Shown here piece after piece: positions 21,402 to 29,377 of a DNA stretch of 29,832 bases. How positions within the stretch are numbered: position 1 is the stretch's first letter; every line of letters begins with the position of its first letter. The translations under genes were made by a program, and so were the position numbers. The notes under the pieces are model-generated. The model did not search any database, was not told the origin of the DNA, and was given only the letters and a program-made list of their open reading frames with translations. Source of the stretch: JAGPFW01 sp964535155 (GTDB lineage Bacteria > Patescibacteriota > WWE3 > UBA101185 > UBA10185); NCBI GenBank assembly GCA_964535155.1, contig CAZHSR010000006.1, positions 1 through 29,832 on the forward strand, read 5' to 3'.

Positions 21402-21980
21402 ATGTCAACTAAAATGGAAGAAAATATTATAGTAATCTCAACCGATGAGCCTACACCTATGGCAAAATGGTATGTTGTTCATACTTTTTCAGGAAATGAG
21501 CACAAAGTGGCACAGACCCTAACCGAAAGAGTACAACTAGGCGGATATACTGATAAGATCTTTAAAGTAATGGTTCCTCAGAAGAAAAAAATTGTCGTAA
21601 CTGAAGGAAGAAAAAAGACCGTGGATGAGAGATTGTTTCCTGGATATGTCTTAGTCCTAATGGAAGTAAATGACATCACTTGGCATGTGGTTCGTGGAAT
21701 AAAAGGCGTTACAGGATTTGTAGGTACGGGAAACACGCCAACAGCCCTTCCAGAGTCAGAAGTAATGGCTCTTATGAATTTTATGGAGGTTGAAGAGCCC
21801 ACTTTTGAAGCAAAATTTTCGGTGGGAGATGCGGTTAAAATCTTGGAAGGTCCTTTTGCTGACTTCCTCGGTAAGGTTGAGGAAGTTAATGACGAACAAG
21901 GAAAAGTTAAAGTTTTGGTTAATGTTTTTGGAAGAGAAACTCCAGTTGAATTAGATTTCACACAAGTAGTTAATTTATAA
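21402..21980 (+). CDS. nusG: Transcription termination/antitermination factor NusG
   Basis: 192 residues: the NGN domain begins at MAKWYVVHTFSGNEHKVAQTL (about residue 20) and the KOW domain follows, with VGDAVKILEGPFADFLGKVEEV. The RNA-polymerase-contacting region around LFPGYVLVLMEV is present. It couples RNA polymerase to ribosomes or Rho. The first 19 residues (Glu/Thr rich) precede the usual NusG start, so internal ATGs at 21414 or 21459 are possible starts; I see no Shine-Dalgarno site that decides. Confidence 0.96.
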   Translation: MSTKMEENIIVISTDEPTPMAKWYVVHTFSGNEHKVAQTLTERVQLGGYTDKIFKVMVPQKKKIVVTEGRKKTVDERLFPGYVLVLMEVNDITWHVVRGIKGVTGFVGTGNTPTALPESEVMALMNFMEVEEPTFEAKFSVGDAVKILEGPFADFLGKVEEVNDEQGKVKVLVNVFGRETPVELDFTQVVNL

Positions 21981-21998
21981 AGATACAAAGGACATAAA

Positions 21999-22442
21999 AT
22001 GGCAACAAACGCAAAAAAAGTTAAAAAATTAAAGGCAATAGTTAAGCTTAATATACCTGCAGGAAAGGCTACACCGGCCCCTCCAGTAGGACCTGCTTTA
22101 GGACAGCATGGAGTTCCTTTAATGGAATTTTGTAAGCAATTTAATGCTAAAACTGCAAAGATGGGCGATGATTTAATTCCTGTTGTTTTAAACGTTTATC
22201 AGGACAGATCGTTTGATTTTGAAACCAAAACTCCAGTTTCTACTTCTTTGATTTTGAAGAAATTAGGCCAGAAAAAGGGATCTAGTTTGCCAAACAAAGA
22301 CAAAGTAGGAGAATTATCTCAACAGGACTTGGAGGAGATTGCAAAGATTAAAATGCCAGATTTAAATACTAATGACATAGGACAGGCTATGAAAATTATT
22401 GAAGGAACAGCAAATTCCATGGGAGTAAAAGTTAAGAAATAA
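21999..22442 (+). CDS. rplK: Ribosomal protein uL11
   Basis: 147 residues of normal length. The N-terminal domain shows the invariant IPAGKATPAPPVGPALGQHG stretch that binds 23S rRNA and the GTPase centre; the C-terminal domain ends with NDIGQAMKIIEGTANSMG. An AAAGGA Shine-Dalgarno precedes the ATG, unlike the leaderless first gene of this operon. rplA follows after one base. Confidence 0.97.
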   Translation: MATNAKKVKKLKAIVKLNIPAGKATPAPPVGPALGQHGVPLMEFCKQFNAKTAKMGDDLIPVVLNVYQDRSFDFETKTPVSTSLILKKLGQKKGSSLPNKDKVGELSQQDLEEIAKIKMPDLNTNDIGQAMKIIEGTANSMGVKVKK

Positions 22443-22443
22443 T

Positions 22444-23058
22444 ATGAAATACAACACAAAAGACGCAATTAAAGAAATTAAAGCCAAATCCAAAGAAAAA
22501 TTTGAGGCCACTGTGGAAGCACACATTAACCTAGACTTGGAAAAAGGTCAAAATGTAAGATACACAACCACACTTCCCCATGGGACGGGTAAAACTAAAA
22601 GGATAGCAGTTTTTGCTAGCAATAAAATTGAAAGTGCTGACTTAAATTTGGCAGAATCTGACATACAAAAAATAGAAAAAGGGGAACTTGTAGCAGGAAA
22701 AGACTTTGATATTTTAATTACCGAGCCTAAATTTATGCCAAAAGTTGCCAAAGTTGCTGGGATTTTAGGGCCTGTTGGCGCAATGCCAAATCCAAAGAGC
22801 GGTACAGTAACAGAAAAAGTGGAAGAGGCTGTAGCAAACTTTAAGCTAGGACAAATGGAAGTACGATTGGAAGCAAATGCACCAATTATTCATACAATTA
22901 TTGGAAAAGCTTCTTGGGAAAATGAGAAATTGGAGGAGAATCTACATAAATTAGTGACCACTTTAAGACAAAATAAGCCAGCTAAAGCTAAACCTACTTT
23001 TATTAAGTCTGTTTTTGTGAAAACTACAATGGGTAAAGCGGTTGAAGTTGAGTTGTAA
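22444..23058 (+). CDS. rplA: Ribosomal protein uL1
   Basis: 204 residues, shorter than the usual 230 because the N-terminal helix is reduced. It keeps the L1-stalk RNA-binding features: VRYTTTLPHGTGK, KVAGILGPVGAMPNPKSGTV and the closing SVFVKTTMGKAVEVE. No rplJ/rplL follows; instead the convergent ATPase operon begins, so the common rplKAJL order is broken here. No terminator is visible in the 35 bases between rplA and atpC. Confidence 0.96.
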   Translation: MKYNTKDAIKEIKAKSKEKFEATVEAHINLDLEKGQNVRYTTTLPHGTGKTKRIAVFASNKIESADLNLAESDIQKIEKGELVAGKDFDILITEPKFMPKVAKVAGILGPVGAMPNPKSGTVTEKVEEAVANFKLGQMEVRLEANAPIIHTIIGKASWENEKLEENLHKLVTTLRQNKPAKAKPTFIKSVFVKTTMGKAVEVEL

Positions 23059-23093
23059 ATTAAAAAAGTTAAGCACGAGGCGCGGGAAGAAAA

Positions 23094-23399
23094 CTATTTC
23101 TGCAACAAGTCTCCCCCACTACTTATTCCTGCATAAATATTGACACCTGTTTCATCCACACTAATTAAACCTGTTTCTATGTCAAACGCTACCTCGTTTG
23201 GAGTGCCTTTATCTAAAATAACTTTATCCTTTACTAAAGAAATAAAATTAGCATGTTGAGGAAGAACTGCAAACTCGCCCACAGAATTAAAAGAGCTAAC
23301 TGAAAATGCAGTGCCATCAAATAACACTTTTCTTCGGTTTCTAATGGAAACGCGAAGCTCTAAATCTCTTCCCTCTATATCCTTACGACTCTTTGACAT
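23094..23399 (-). CDS. atpC: ATP synthase epsilon subunit, short form
   Basis: 101 residues, against about 135 usually. The beta-sandwich is present (FNSVGEFAVLPQHANFISLV corresponds to the GExGxLPxHxP region), but the C-terminal helical hairpin that inhibits ATP hydrolysis in other bacteria is absent; the protein ends shortly after the sheet. It starts 19 bases after atpD and is the last gene of the operon. Confidence 0.88.
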   Translation of the reverse strand: MSKSRKDIEGRDLELRVSIRNRRKVLFDGTAFSVSSFNSVGEFAVLPQHANFISLVKDKVILDKGTPNEVAFDIETGLISVDETGVNIYAGISSGGDLLQK

Positions 23400-23418
23400 A
23401 TATTATCTCAGTTTTACA

Positions 23419-24846
23419 CTACTCCTGAATGGAGTCCAAACCCGCAATAAATAAAAACTTTTCTGAATTAATTTTGTCACACTTCCCATCCAAAATATCC
23501 TTTACATCTGCCACGGTAGTCTCCAAAGGCACATAAGCACCCTCCTTACCTGTCTGCTTAGATGTGACAAAGAAATTTTGTGTCATGTAATTCTTAATCT
23601 TTTGAGCTCTTTGATACAAGGTTCTATCTTCCTCGTTTAATTCCGCCTCCCCAACTAAAGAGACTATTCTCTCCAAGGATTGAGCTTGCTTTAAAAGGCT
23701 TCGAGTATCCAAGGCCACTTTATAGTGTAAAGATGTGACAATATTTGGACTTAACGCACTAGAATCTGATGACAAAATGTCCACGGCAGGAAACCTTCCT
23801 TCTTGATATACATCTCTAGACAAAACAATTTCAGAATCTAAATATTTAAAAATAGTTTGAACCGCACTGTCCAAAAGGTCATCAGCTGGCACATAAATGG
23901 CCTCTATTGTCGTGATACTTGCATCATTTGTTGAGACAAGTCTTTCATGAATATCCGAAAGTTCTGACATTAGTGTAGGTTGATACCCATCTTCCGAAGG
24001 GATACTCTTGGTTAGCAGAGAGATCTCATTACCTGCTTGAGCATACCTAAACATGTTATCTACAAAGAATAAGACATCTCGCTTTTGCTCATCACGGAAA
24101 TACTCTGCCAAAGATGCACTTGCATGGGCTGTCAAAAATCTTTTGGAAGGACTTTCACCCATTGTCCCAAAAACTAAAGCTGTATTGCTTAAGACATCCT
24201 TTTCCGCCAACTCATTGTATAATTCATGACCCTCCCTAGTTCTTTCACCTACACCTGCAAAAACGGAAACTGTATTTCTTGAACCTTTGTGTATGACATT
24301 GTGTAATATTTCAGTCAAAAGTATGGTTTTACCTACACCAGCTCCTCCAAATAAACCAATTTTTCCTCCCAATAACAAAGGGGTAAAAAAGTCCAAAACC
24401 TTAATACCTGTCTGCATAACTGTCTTAGAGTTTGATATATTGTCATACTCTATAGTATCTTTATATATGTCAACATATACATCAGATTCAATTGGGGCGC
24501 CACCATCTCGGGCATTTCCAAGCGGATCAATAACCCTACCCAAAACAGCATCACCAGCAGGAACAGAAATGGTCTTGCCAGTACATACAACCTTTGAACC
24601 ACGATGAAAATCAGCAGTGGAATTTAAAGGAATGCAATAAAACTTACCAATTCCTGACGATCTGTATACCATTAAATCTGCTTTTTCGCCCTTAAGAATT
24701 TCGTGAATTTGAGGGTTTCTTCCTTCCAAAAATTCTACTTCAATAACATGCTTTTTAATCCCCACTACGCTACCCACAGACCCATTCAAACCGTCCTCTT
24801 CGGACGAAGGATTTGTTACTTTATTTTTTAAATCCAAATTAGACAT
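23419..24846 (-). CDS. atpD: ATP synthase beta subunit (catalytic), divergent
   Basis: 475 residues from ATG 24846, chosen over an upstream TTG because GGAG lies about 9 bases before it. Catalytic parts are intact: Walker A GGAGVGKT, GERTREGHEL with the general-base Glu, Walker B DVLFFVDNMFR, and an ELNEED version of the DELSEED lever that pushes the gamma subunit. Several normally fixed positions differ: YPAVDPL reads FPAVDIL (the adenine-stacking Tyr becomes Phe), and DPAPATTF reads DSAVQTIF. It should hydrolyse or make ATP, but the sequence has drifted beyond the usual F-type range. Confidence 0.93.
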   Translation of the reverse strand: MSNLDLKNKVTNPSSEEDGLNGSVGSVVGIKKHVIEVEFLEGRNPQIHEILKGEKADLMVYRSSGIGKFYCIPLNSTADFHRGSKVVCTGKTISVPAGDAVLGRVIDPLGNARDGGAPIESDVYVDIYKDTIEYDNISNSKTVMQTGIKVLDFFTPLLLGGKIGLFGGAGVGKTILLTEILHNVIHKGSRNTVSVFAGVGERTREGHELYNELAEKDVLSNTALVFGTMGESPSKRFLTAHASASLAEYFRDEQKRDVLFFVDNMFRYAQAGNEISLLTKSIPSEDGYQPTLMSELSDIHERLVSTNDASITTIEAIYVPADDLLDSAVQTIFKYLDSEIVLSRDVYQEGRFPAVDILSSDSSALSPNIVTSLHYKVALDTRSLLKQAQSLERIVSLVGEAELNEEDRTLYQRAQKIKNYMTQNFFVTSKQTGKEGAYVPLETTVADVKDILDGKCDKINSEKFLFIAGLDSIQE

Positions 24847-24850
24847 AAAT

Positions 24851-25732
24851 TTATGCTCCAAAAACTACACTTGATAATGTTGTATTCTTTTCTTTTTCTG
24901 CCTTTCTATGTTTTATAATATCTCGTTGTAACTTTAATTTTTCCAATTTTTCACCCGCATTACTTGTTGCACTATCTAAACTTACCATACGCGATGTAAA
25001 TTTACTTAAAGAAGATTCATATATGGATTGATCAAACAATGTAGTCTTTATTTCTTTTTCAAAAAAATTAAATACCTCTTCAATATTTGGTTCAAAAATA
25101 CAATTTATTCTTTTTAGGTCCTCTTTAACCTCTAAAGACAACCTATCACCCGACACACTCGTCTGCGAAGGGACTTGATTCAATATGTCCTTAAATTCAC
25201 CATGAAAAACTATGATATGTTCATAGGCATCTAGGTTGTGCATCATCTTATTAACTATCTCGGGTTCGGGGGCTCTATCAGAAATTTCATAATAGGCATA
25301 CTCTTTTCCAGGAAATCTTTGTTCAAATAGCAGTCTTCCTACTTTTCCAACTATGACAATGTCTGACTTTTTGTCTATATGCTTACAAAAGTAATCAAAA
25401 ACACGCGCTATAATGTCACCATATAAACCAGTATTTGCAGAAATAAAAATTAAGGCGTCCCTTCCATTTTTTACTGTAAAATTCATTTTCTCAATGTATT
25501 CCTGTTGTTGCTCCTCATTTTTTATTCCCTGAGAGCGAAGGAATTCTATTAGTCCCTCCTCATATGACAATTTTACACGAGCAAAAACAGTAGCTAGTCC
25601 CGATAAAAATTCGCGGTTCTTTAAAACAAAATCCTTTATCTTGCGCATTCTTAAAGCCGCTACCTCTTGATATGTTTGAGCTATTTCCTTAAAACTCCCA
25701 AGCTCATTTATTTCTTTTTTTACATCTATCAT
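24851..25732 (-). CDS. atpG: ATP synthase gamma subunit
   Basis: 293 residues. Both ends form the long coiled-coil shaft (1-60 and 235-285, the latter with SRMVSLDSATSNAGEKLEKLKLQ, the conserved C-terminal signature), around a central Rossmann-like domain. The overall gamma plan is conserved while the N-terminus (EINELGSFKEIAQTYQEVAALRMRKIK) departs from the usual IKxRIxSVxxTxKITxAM. The ATG overlaps the atpA stop TGA by four bases. Confidence 0.88.
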   Translation of the reverse strand: MIDVKKEINELGSFKEIAQTYQEVAALRMRKIKDFVLKNREFLSGLATVFARVKLSYEEGLIEFLRSQGIKNEEQQQEYIEKMNFTVKNGRDALIFISANTGLYGDIIARVFDYFCKHIDKKSDIVIVGKVGRLLFEQRFPGKEYAYYEISDRAPEPEIVNKMMHNLDAYEHIIVFHGEFKDILNQVPSQTSVSGDRLSLEVKEDLKRINCIFEPNIEEVFNFFEKEIKTTLFDQSIYESSLSKFTSRMVSLDSATSNAGEKLEKLKLQRDIIKHRKAEKEKNTTLSSVVFGA

Positions 25733-27222
25733 TGGGACATCCCTAAAACTTCCTTAATACTTGCTTGTTCCTGCATAACCTTAGATAAAAGATCGTTAAA
25801 ATCCATATCGTTTATAAATAAGCCATCAATATATAATTTAAAATCCTTGTCATGAGTATAGGAATCCACTAGCTTCTCCCCTAAAAATCTTAAACTACTG
25901 ACCTGTTTAGTAGTAATTAAACCTCCCCAAAGAAGAGTAAATAACAAATACTGAATATTTTGGGGGTAAACAAAACGAGGTTGTTGATTAAAAAATGCTT
26001 CCAATTTTTTTCCTGTCTCTAGGGAAGTTTTTATGCCCTCACTAAGCTCTGCTCCAAAGTGGACAAATTTTTCATGTTTTCTTAATAAATTCATAAAACC
26101 TGTAAGTTCCCTATTAAGACTCTTGTGTAACTTTGTCTGCACCTGTCGCCCCACACGAGTTACTGATAAAAAGGTATTAACAGCAGGTCTGCGACCAGAA
26201 TCAAACAAAGATTCATCAAAAAATATATGTCCGTCAGTCATTGACATAAGATTGGTCTGAATATAACCGGAAATATCTCCTTCTATTGTATCTGCAACTG
26301 GTAAACAGGTTATAGCAGTTGAGCTCTCTCCCTGCTTAAAATTCCCAGCTCTTTCTAATAATTGAGAATGAGTGAAAAATATATCCCCAGGGTAGGAATT
26401 TCTTCCAGGAAAACTACCACCAATTAATGACATTTCACGATAAAATGTAGCATGTGTACTAAGGTCATCCAATATGAGTAAAACGTCACGACCTTTATCC
26501 CTAAAATACTCGGCAAATGCCATGGCAGTATAAGGTGTTAAATATATCTCACCAGGGCTATCTGAAGAACTAGATGCAATCAAAATAAAATTATCAGAAT
26601 TTGACATACTTTTGTTTTTGGCAAAATCCATAATATTAAGAACATCTGACTTACTTTTTCCTATTGAGGCATAGATACAAATACTTCCCTGTTGCATCTG
26701 AGATAAAAGCACTTGAAGTAAAAACTCGGTTTTTCCAGATTTTCTATCACCAATGATTAACTCTCTCTGCCCCTTACCCAAAGGTACCATTAAATCAACT
26801 ATTGAAACGCCTGTCTCCAGAGGGTCTTTAATGCTAACTCTTTTAGAAAAATCAGGGGCTTCAGCAAAAACTGGGACTAACTCCGCATTTTCAACAGGTT
26901 TATAATGGCCATATAAATCCCCACCTAAAGAATTAAAAAATCCTCCAACAAAGGACTCACTTACAGAAACCTGTAAAGGTAATGTTGTTCTGGTGACACG
27001 AGAACCCACAGGAATAGCTTCTTTACTCAACAATAAAACCTGAGCAGTATCTGTCTCTAAAGAAAAAATCATTCCCAGGGAATTATTTTCAAAAATTACA
27101 ACCTCACCAATAAATACATGGGGCAGACCAGAAACTCCAACCAAAGGGTACTGCAACAATTCAACAAAGCCTATTTCGTTGGTCTCTGTGACATACGCCT
27201 CAAAGCTTTTACCTAAATACAT
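25729..27222 (-). CDS. atpA: ATP synthase alpha subunit, lacking the delta-binding N-terminal helix
   Basis: 497 residues. Walker A is GDRKSGKT (158-165), Walker B DVLLILDDLS, and the arginine finger is in FLSVTRVGRQVQ. FPGRNSYPGDIFFTHSQLLERA matches the alpha signature, so this is alpha and not beta. The chain opens straight into the N-terminal beta barrel; the roughly 20-25-residue helix that normally precedes it and holds delta is missing. The start is secure because AAAGGAGGT lies 5 bases before the ATG. It starts 14 bases inside atpH. Confidence 0.93.
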   Translation of the reverse strand: MYLGKSFEAYVTETNEIGFVELLQYPLVGVSGLPHVFIGEVVIFENNSLGMIFSLETDTAQVLLLSKEAIPVGSRVTRTTLPLQVSVSESFVGGFFNSLGGDLYGHYKPVENAELVPVFAEAPDFSKRVSIKDPLETGVSIVDLMVPLGKGQRELIIGDRKSGKTEFLLQVLLSQMQQGSICIYASIGKSKSDVLNIMDFAKNKSMSNSDNFILIASSSSDSPGEIYLTPYTAMAFAEYFRDKGRDVLLILDDLSTHATFYREMSLIGGSFPGRNSYPGDIFFTHSQLLERAGNFKQGESSTAITCLPVADTIEGDISGYIQTNLMSMTDGHIFFDESLFDSGRRPAVNTFLSVTRVGRQVQTKLHKSLNRELTGFMNLLRKHEKFVHFGAELSEGIKTSLETGKKLEAFFNQQPRFVYPQNIQYLLFTLLWGGLITTKQVSSLRFLGEKLVDSYTHDKDFKLYIDGLFINDMDFNDLLSKVMQEQASIKEVLGMSQ

Positions 27223-27655
27223 GTGGTACCTCCTTTAAATAAAAGTTTTGTAGCTTTTTCTTAAGCGAAAGATCTACAACCTTCCCCTGCCAATAAACTA
27301 CTAGACCCCCGATTAAATTTGGGTTTTCATCTATATCCAATATAAAAAGTTTTTGATTCATAAGATTTTCATAGAACCAATTAAACAAATTTTCCGTATT
27401 TATGTCTTTTCTAGCCACTTCAACCCGAAGTTTTGGTAAATTTGTCATAGTGGCTTTGTACTCTTTAAGCGCCTTATCAATGGCCTTGCTATCATCCAAA
27501 GGGATTTTTTTACTCTTTAGATATGTAGCAATCTCTAAAAATTCAGGGCTTTTAAGCAACTCCTCCACCGAAGGGCCTGACGCCACAAACAAAGAATCCT
27601 GTAGGTTTTGAACAAGATTTTTCTGATTTTTAATTTTGTCTAGTACATTTGTCAT
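27209..27655 (-). CDS. atpH: ATP synthase delta subunit (OSCP-like), short
   Basis: 148 residues against about 175 usually. The C-terminal signature NPNLIGGLVVYWQGKVVDLSLKKKL matches the (P)xLIGGxxxxxGxxxxDxSxxxxL delta motif; the N-terminal helical bundle is reduced. Delta joins the top of F1 to the b stator. The gap of 50 bases to atpF is the largest in the operon. Confidence 0.8.
   Translation of the reverse strand: MTNVLDKIKNQKNLVQNLQDSLFVASGPSVEELLKSPEFLEIATYLKSKKIPLDDSKAIDKALKEYKATMTNLPKLRVEVARKDINTENLFNWFYENLMNQKLFILDIDENPNLIGGLVVYWQGKVVDLSLKKKLQNFYLKEVPHVFR
27228..27236 (-). promoter_or_regulatory. Shine-Dalgarno site that fixes the atpA start
   Basis: AAAGGAGGT, 5 bases before the ATG at 27222. 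It shows that this ribosome uses strong Shine-Dalgarno sites inside operons, and rules out a longer alpha N-terminus. Confidence 0.85.
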
Positions 27656-27705
27656 CTTTTTTTACATTCTGGCTTAAATCTAAGCTATAATACTTTAATG
27701 TTCCC

Positions 27706-28398
27706 TTATGAAGAGGAAAACTCTCCCTTTTCCTTTGCTTCCTCCAAAACATTTAATATAAACTCCTCATGATCTTGCAAACTCAAGGACCTACCAATTA
27801 TTTTAGTAGCAGCATCTCCCACAATTTTATAAACCGCGTCATCGATTGTCTTAATTCGCAAAGCCTTGTGATGGGCAAGCTCCTCTTCCATTTTTGTACG
27901 AGCTTCAGTAGAAATGGAGTCCAATCCTTTTCTAAATTCCAAAATTTCACCAGACAATTCTTTTCTAAATTCATCGGAAACTGTGCGCATAGAAGTAATA
28001 TTTCCTTTAGAGGCTTCCAACAAAGCTTTACGATGGGCCTTTAGCAAATTATCAGTGGATTCTTCAACAAACTCAGTCCCCTCCCGTGCCACTTCCTCCA
28101 TTTGGGAATCAATTCTTTCCGACATTTCTTGAGACATATAATTTGCATCTTCCAAAATCTTTTCGGCACCTTTATTTGCATCGGTAATTAAACTAAATGC
28201 CTGTTCTCTAGCTTGATTTAAAGAGGAATGGGCTTCTTCGTAAATGCGGGCACTTGTCTCTTTTAAGGCAGAGGCTTCGGTTAGCATCCTTACAAAGACC
28301 ACACTTAAGACTAAAAAGACAAAGAACAATACTACAAAGACTACAAATCCTAAAGGAAGGAGATAGTTTAAAGTTGGGTATGCGGGCAGATTAAACAT
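27706..28398 (-). CDS. atpF: ATP synthase b subunit, extended
   Basis: 230 residues against about 160. One N-terminal membrane helix (about 12-38, very hydrophobic with FVVFVVLFFVFLVLSVVF) is followed by a long uninterrupted charged coiled coil (about 40-215), the peripheral stalk of the motor. The extra 60-70 residues lengthen the coil. It follows the c-like gene after 14 bases, with a weak AAAGG upstream. Confidence 0.82.
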   Translation of the reverse strand: MFNLPAYPTLNYLLPLGFVVFVVLFFVFLVLSVVFVRMLTEASALKETSARIYEEAHSSLNQAREQAFSLITDANKGAEKILEDANYMSQEMSERIDSQMEEVAREGTEFVEESTDNLLKAHRKALLEASKGNITSMRTVSDEFRKELSGEILEFRKGLDSISTEARTKMEEELAHHKALRIKTIDDAVYKIVGDAATKIIGRSLSLQDHEEFILNVLEEAKEKGEFSSS

Positions 28399-28412
28399 TT
28401 TTTAGAAACCTT

Positions 28413-29225
28413 TCATAAAACTAAAATCAAATAAGATACTACTATACCAGCTATCATTATTCCAAATGTAAAGATGAAATTAAAAACTACAGCAGATTTA
28501 ATGTCACCACTAGCCAAGGGGTTTCTTCCCATTGCTTCAACACTTTTCCCAGAGATCTTGCCAAACGATGAAAATCCTACAACAAAGCTGGCCACAACAA
28601 CCAGAGCTGCTAACAAGTACCTAAAAGTGGTTAATGGACTCAAAATTGGGGACATTGCACCAGTTTTTAAAAATTGCAAAAGGTTCTTTTGTGACCTATT
28701 AGCTACATAAGCGGATTTAATATCAAGTTGAGTCAAAATTTTACCCACTGCGTCAGGGTCGTCCGAAGAATAGTCTGCCAAGGCAATTCCCAAAACATAT
28801 CCACTAACATCGGCTTTTTGCGCCACCCCTTCAATGGAAGAGCTAGTAATATAATCCCCTACTGAAATGTTGCCGTTAATAGAAGAGACTTTTACATCAG
28901 TCTCCCCCGATGAAACGGCACGCACATATTGACCTTCTTCCAAAGTTAAATCGTTCAGTGCTATTGCTGCATCAATGGCTATAACACCATAAATGTTTTC
29001 ATCATAATCCTTTTTACTTAATCCAAAAATCCCATCGTTTATGGCAACTATATCCCCTACTTCTACTTCACGGGTCCCCCAAGGAATAGTTATGGAAATT
29101 CCAGAAAATTGTGCAAAAACTTTGGAAGAGAAAATGGCGCCAAAAACCAAAGAAATAGAAAATCCCCATAATAAAAGGAGAAACAGCGTTTTAGAAATTT
29201 TGTGTAAATTCATTTTGGGCAGCAT
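28413..29225 (-). CDS. Exported beta domain fused to a c-subunit-like helical hairpin without the ion-binding carboxylate
   Basis: About 270 residues, first gene of the ATPase operon and in the place of atpE. Residues 1-38: signal peptide or anchor (LFLLLLWGFSISLVFGAIF, then VFAQ). Residues 40-190: a beta-rich exported domain with VGDIVAIND and SINGNISVGDYITSSSIEG, a type I associate with surface proteins of this bacterial group. Residues 198-270: a c-like hairpin, TM1 with GFSSFGKISGKSVEAM, the polar loop GRNP, and TM2 VVFNFIFTFGIMIAGIVVSY. Aligned on RNP, the essential Glu/Asp of TM2 is Phe, and TM2 has no acidic residue. Topology agrees with a c subunit (N-terminus outside). The start ATG at 29225 is chosen because the longer frame runs through the promoter; 29213 is the alternative. 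Confidence 0.75.
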   Translation of the reverse strand: MLPKMNLHKISKTLFLLLLWGFSISLVFGAIFSSKVFAQFSGISITIPWGTREVEVGDIVAINDGIFGLSKKDYDENIYGVIAIDAAIALNDLTLEEGQYVRAVSSGETDVKVSSINGNISVGDYITSSSIEGVAQKADVSGYVLGIALADYSSDDPDAVGKILTQLDIKSAYVANRSQKNLLQFLKTGAMSPILSPLTTFRYLLAALVVVASFVVGFSSFGKISGKSVEAMGRNPLASGDIKSAVVFNFIFTFGIMIAGIVVSYLILVL

Positions 29226-29235
29226 AAGTTTAGTA

Positions 29236-29264
29236 AGTATAAATATAAAGGAGAAAAATCCCAA
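29236..29264 (-). promoter_or_regulatory. Promoter of the ATPase operon
   Basis: TTGGGA (29264-29259), 17-base spacer, TATACT (29241-29236). The transcript would begin about 4 bases before the ATG at 29225. Confidence 0.55.
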
Positions 29265-29377
29265 ATGCAACAAACATTTACTCATTGACAGATTATTTGA
29301 ACTTAGATAACATTTGATAAGTTTGTTAAATGTCTTATTTAAAGCATTTGAAAACCTTAAAGAGAAGAAATTAAATT

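Noticed and set aside
21578..21988. 136-codon minus-strand ORF inside nusG
   Set aside because: It is a shadow frame of nusG with Ser/Thr-rich low-complexity translation and no signals of its own.
29226..29285. Longer N-terminus of the c-like fusion (start 29285)
   Set aside because: The extra codons run through the -35 and -10 boxes of the operon promoter and add an implausible second hydrophobic leader.
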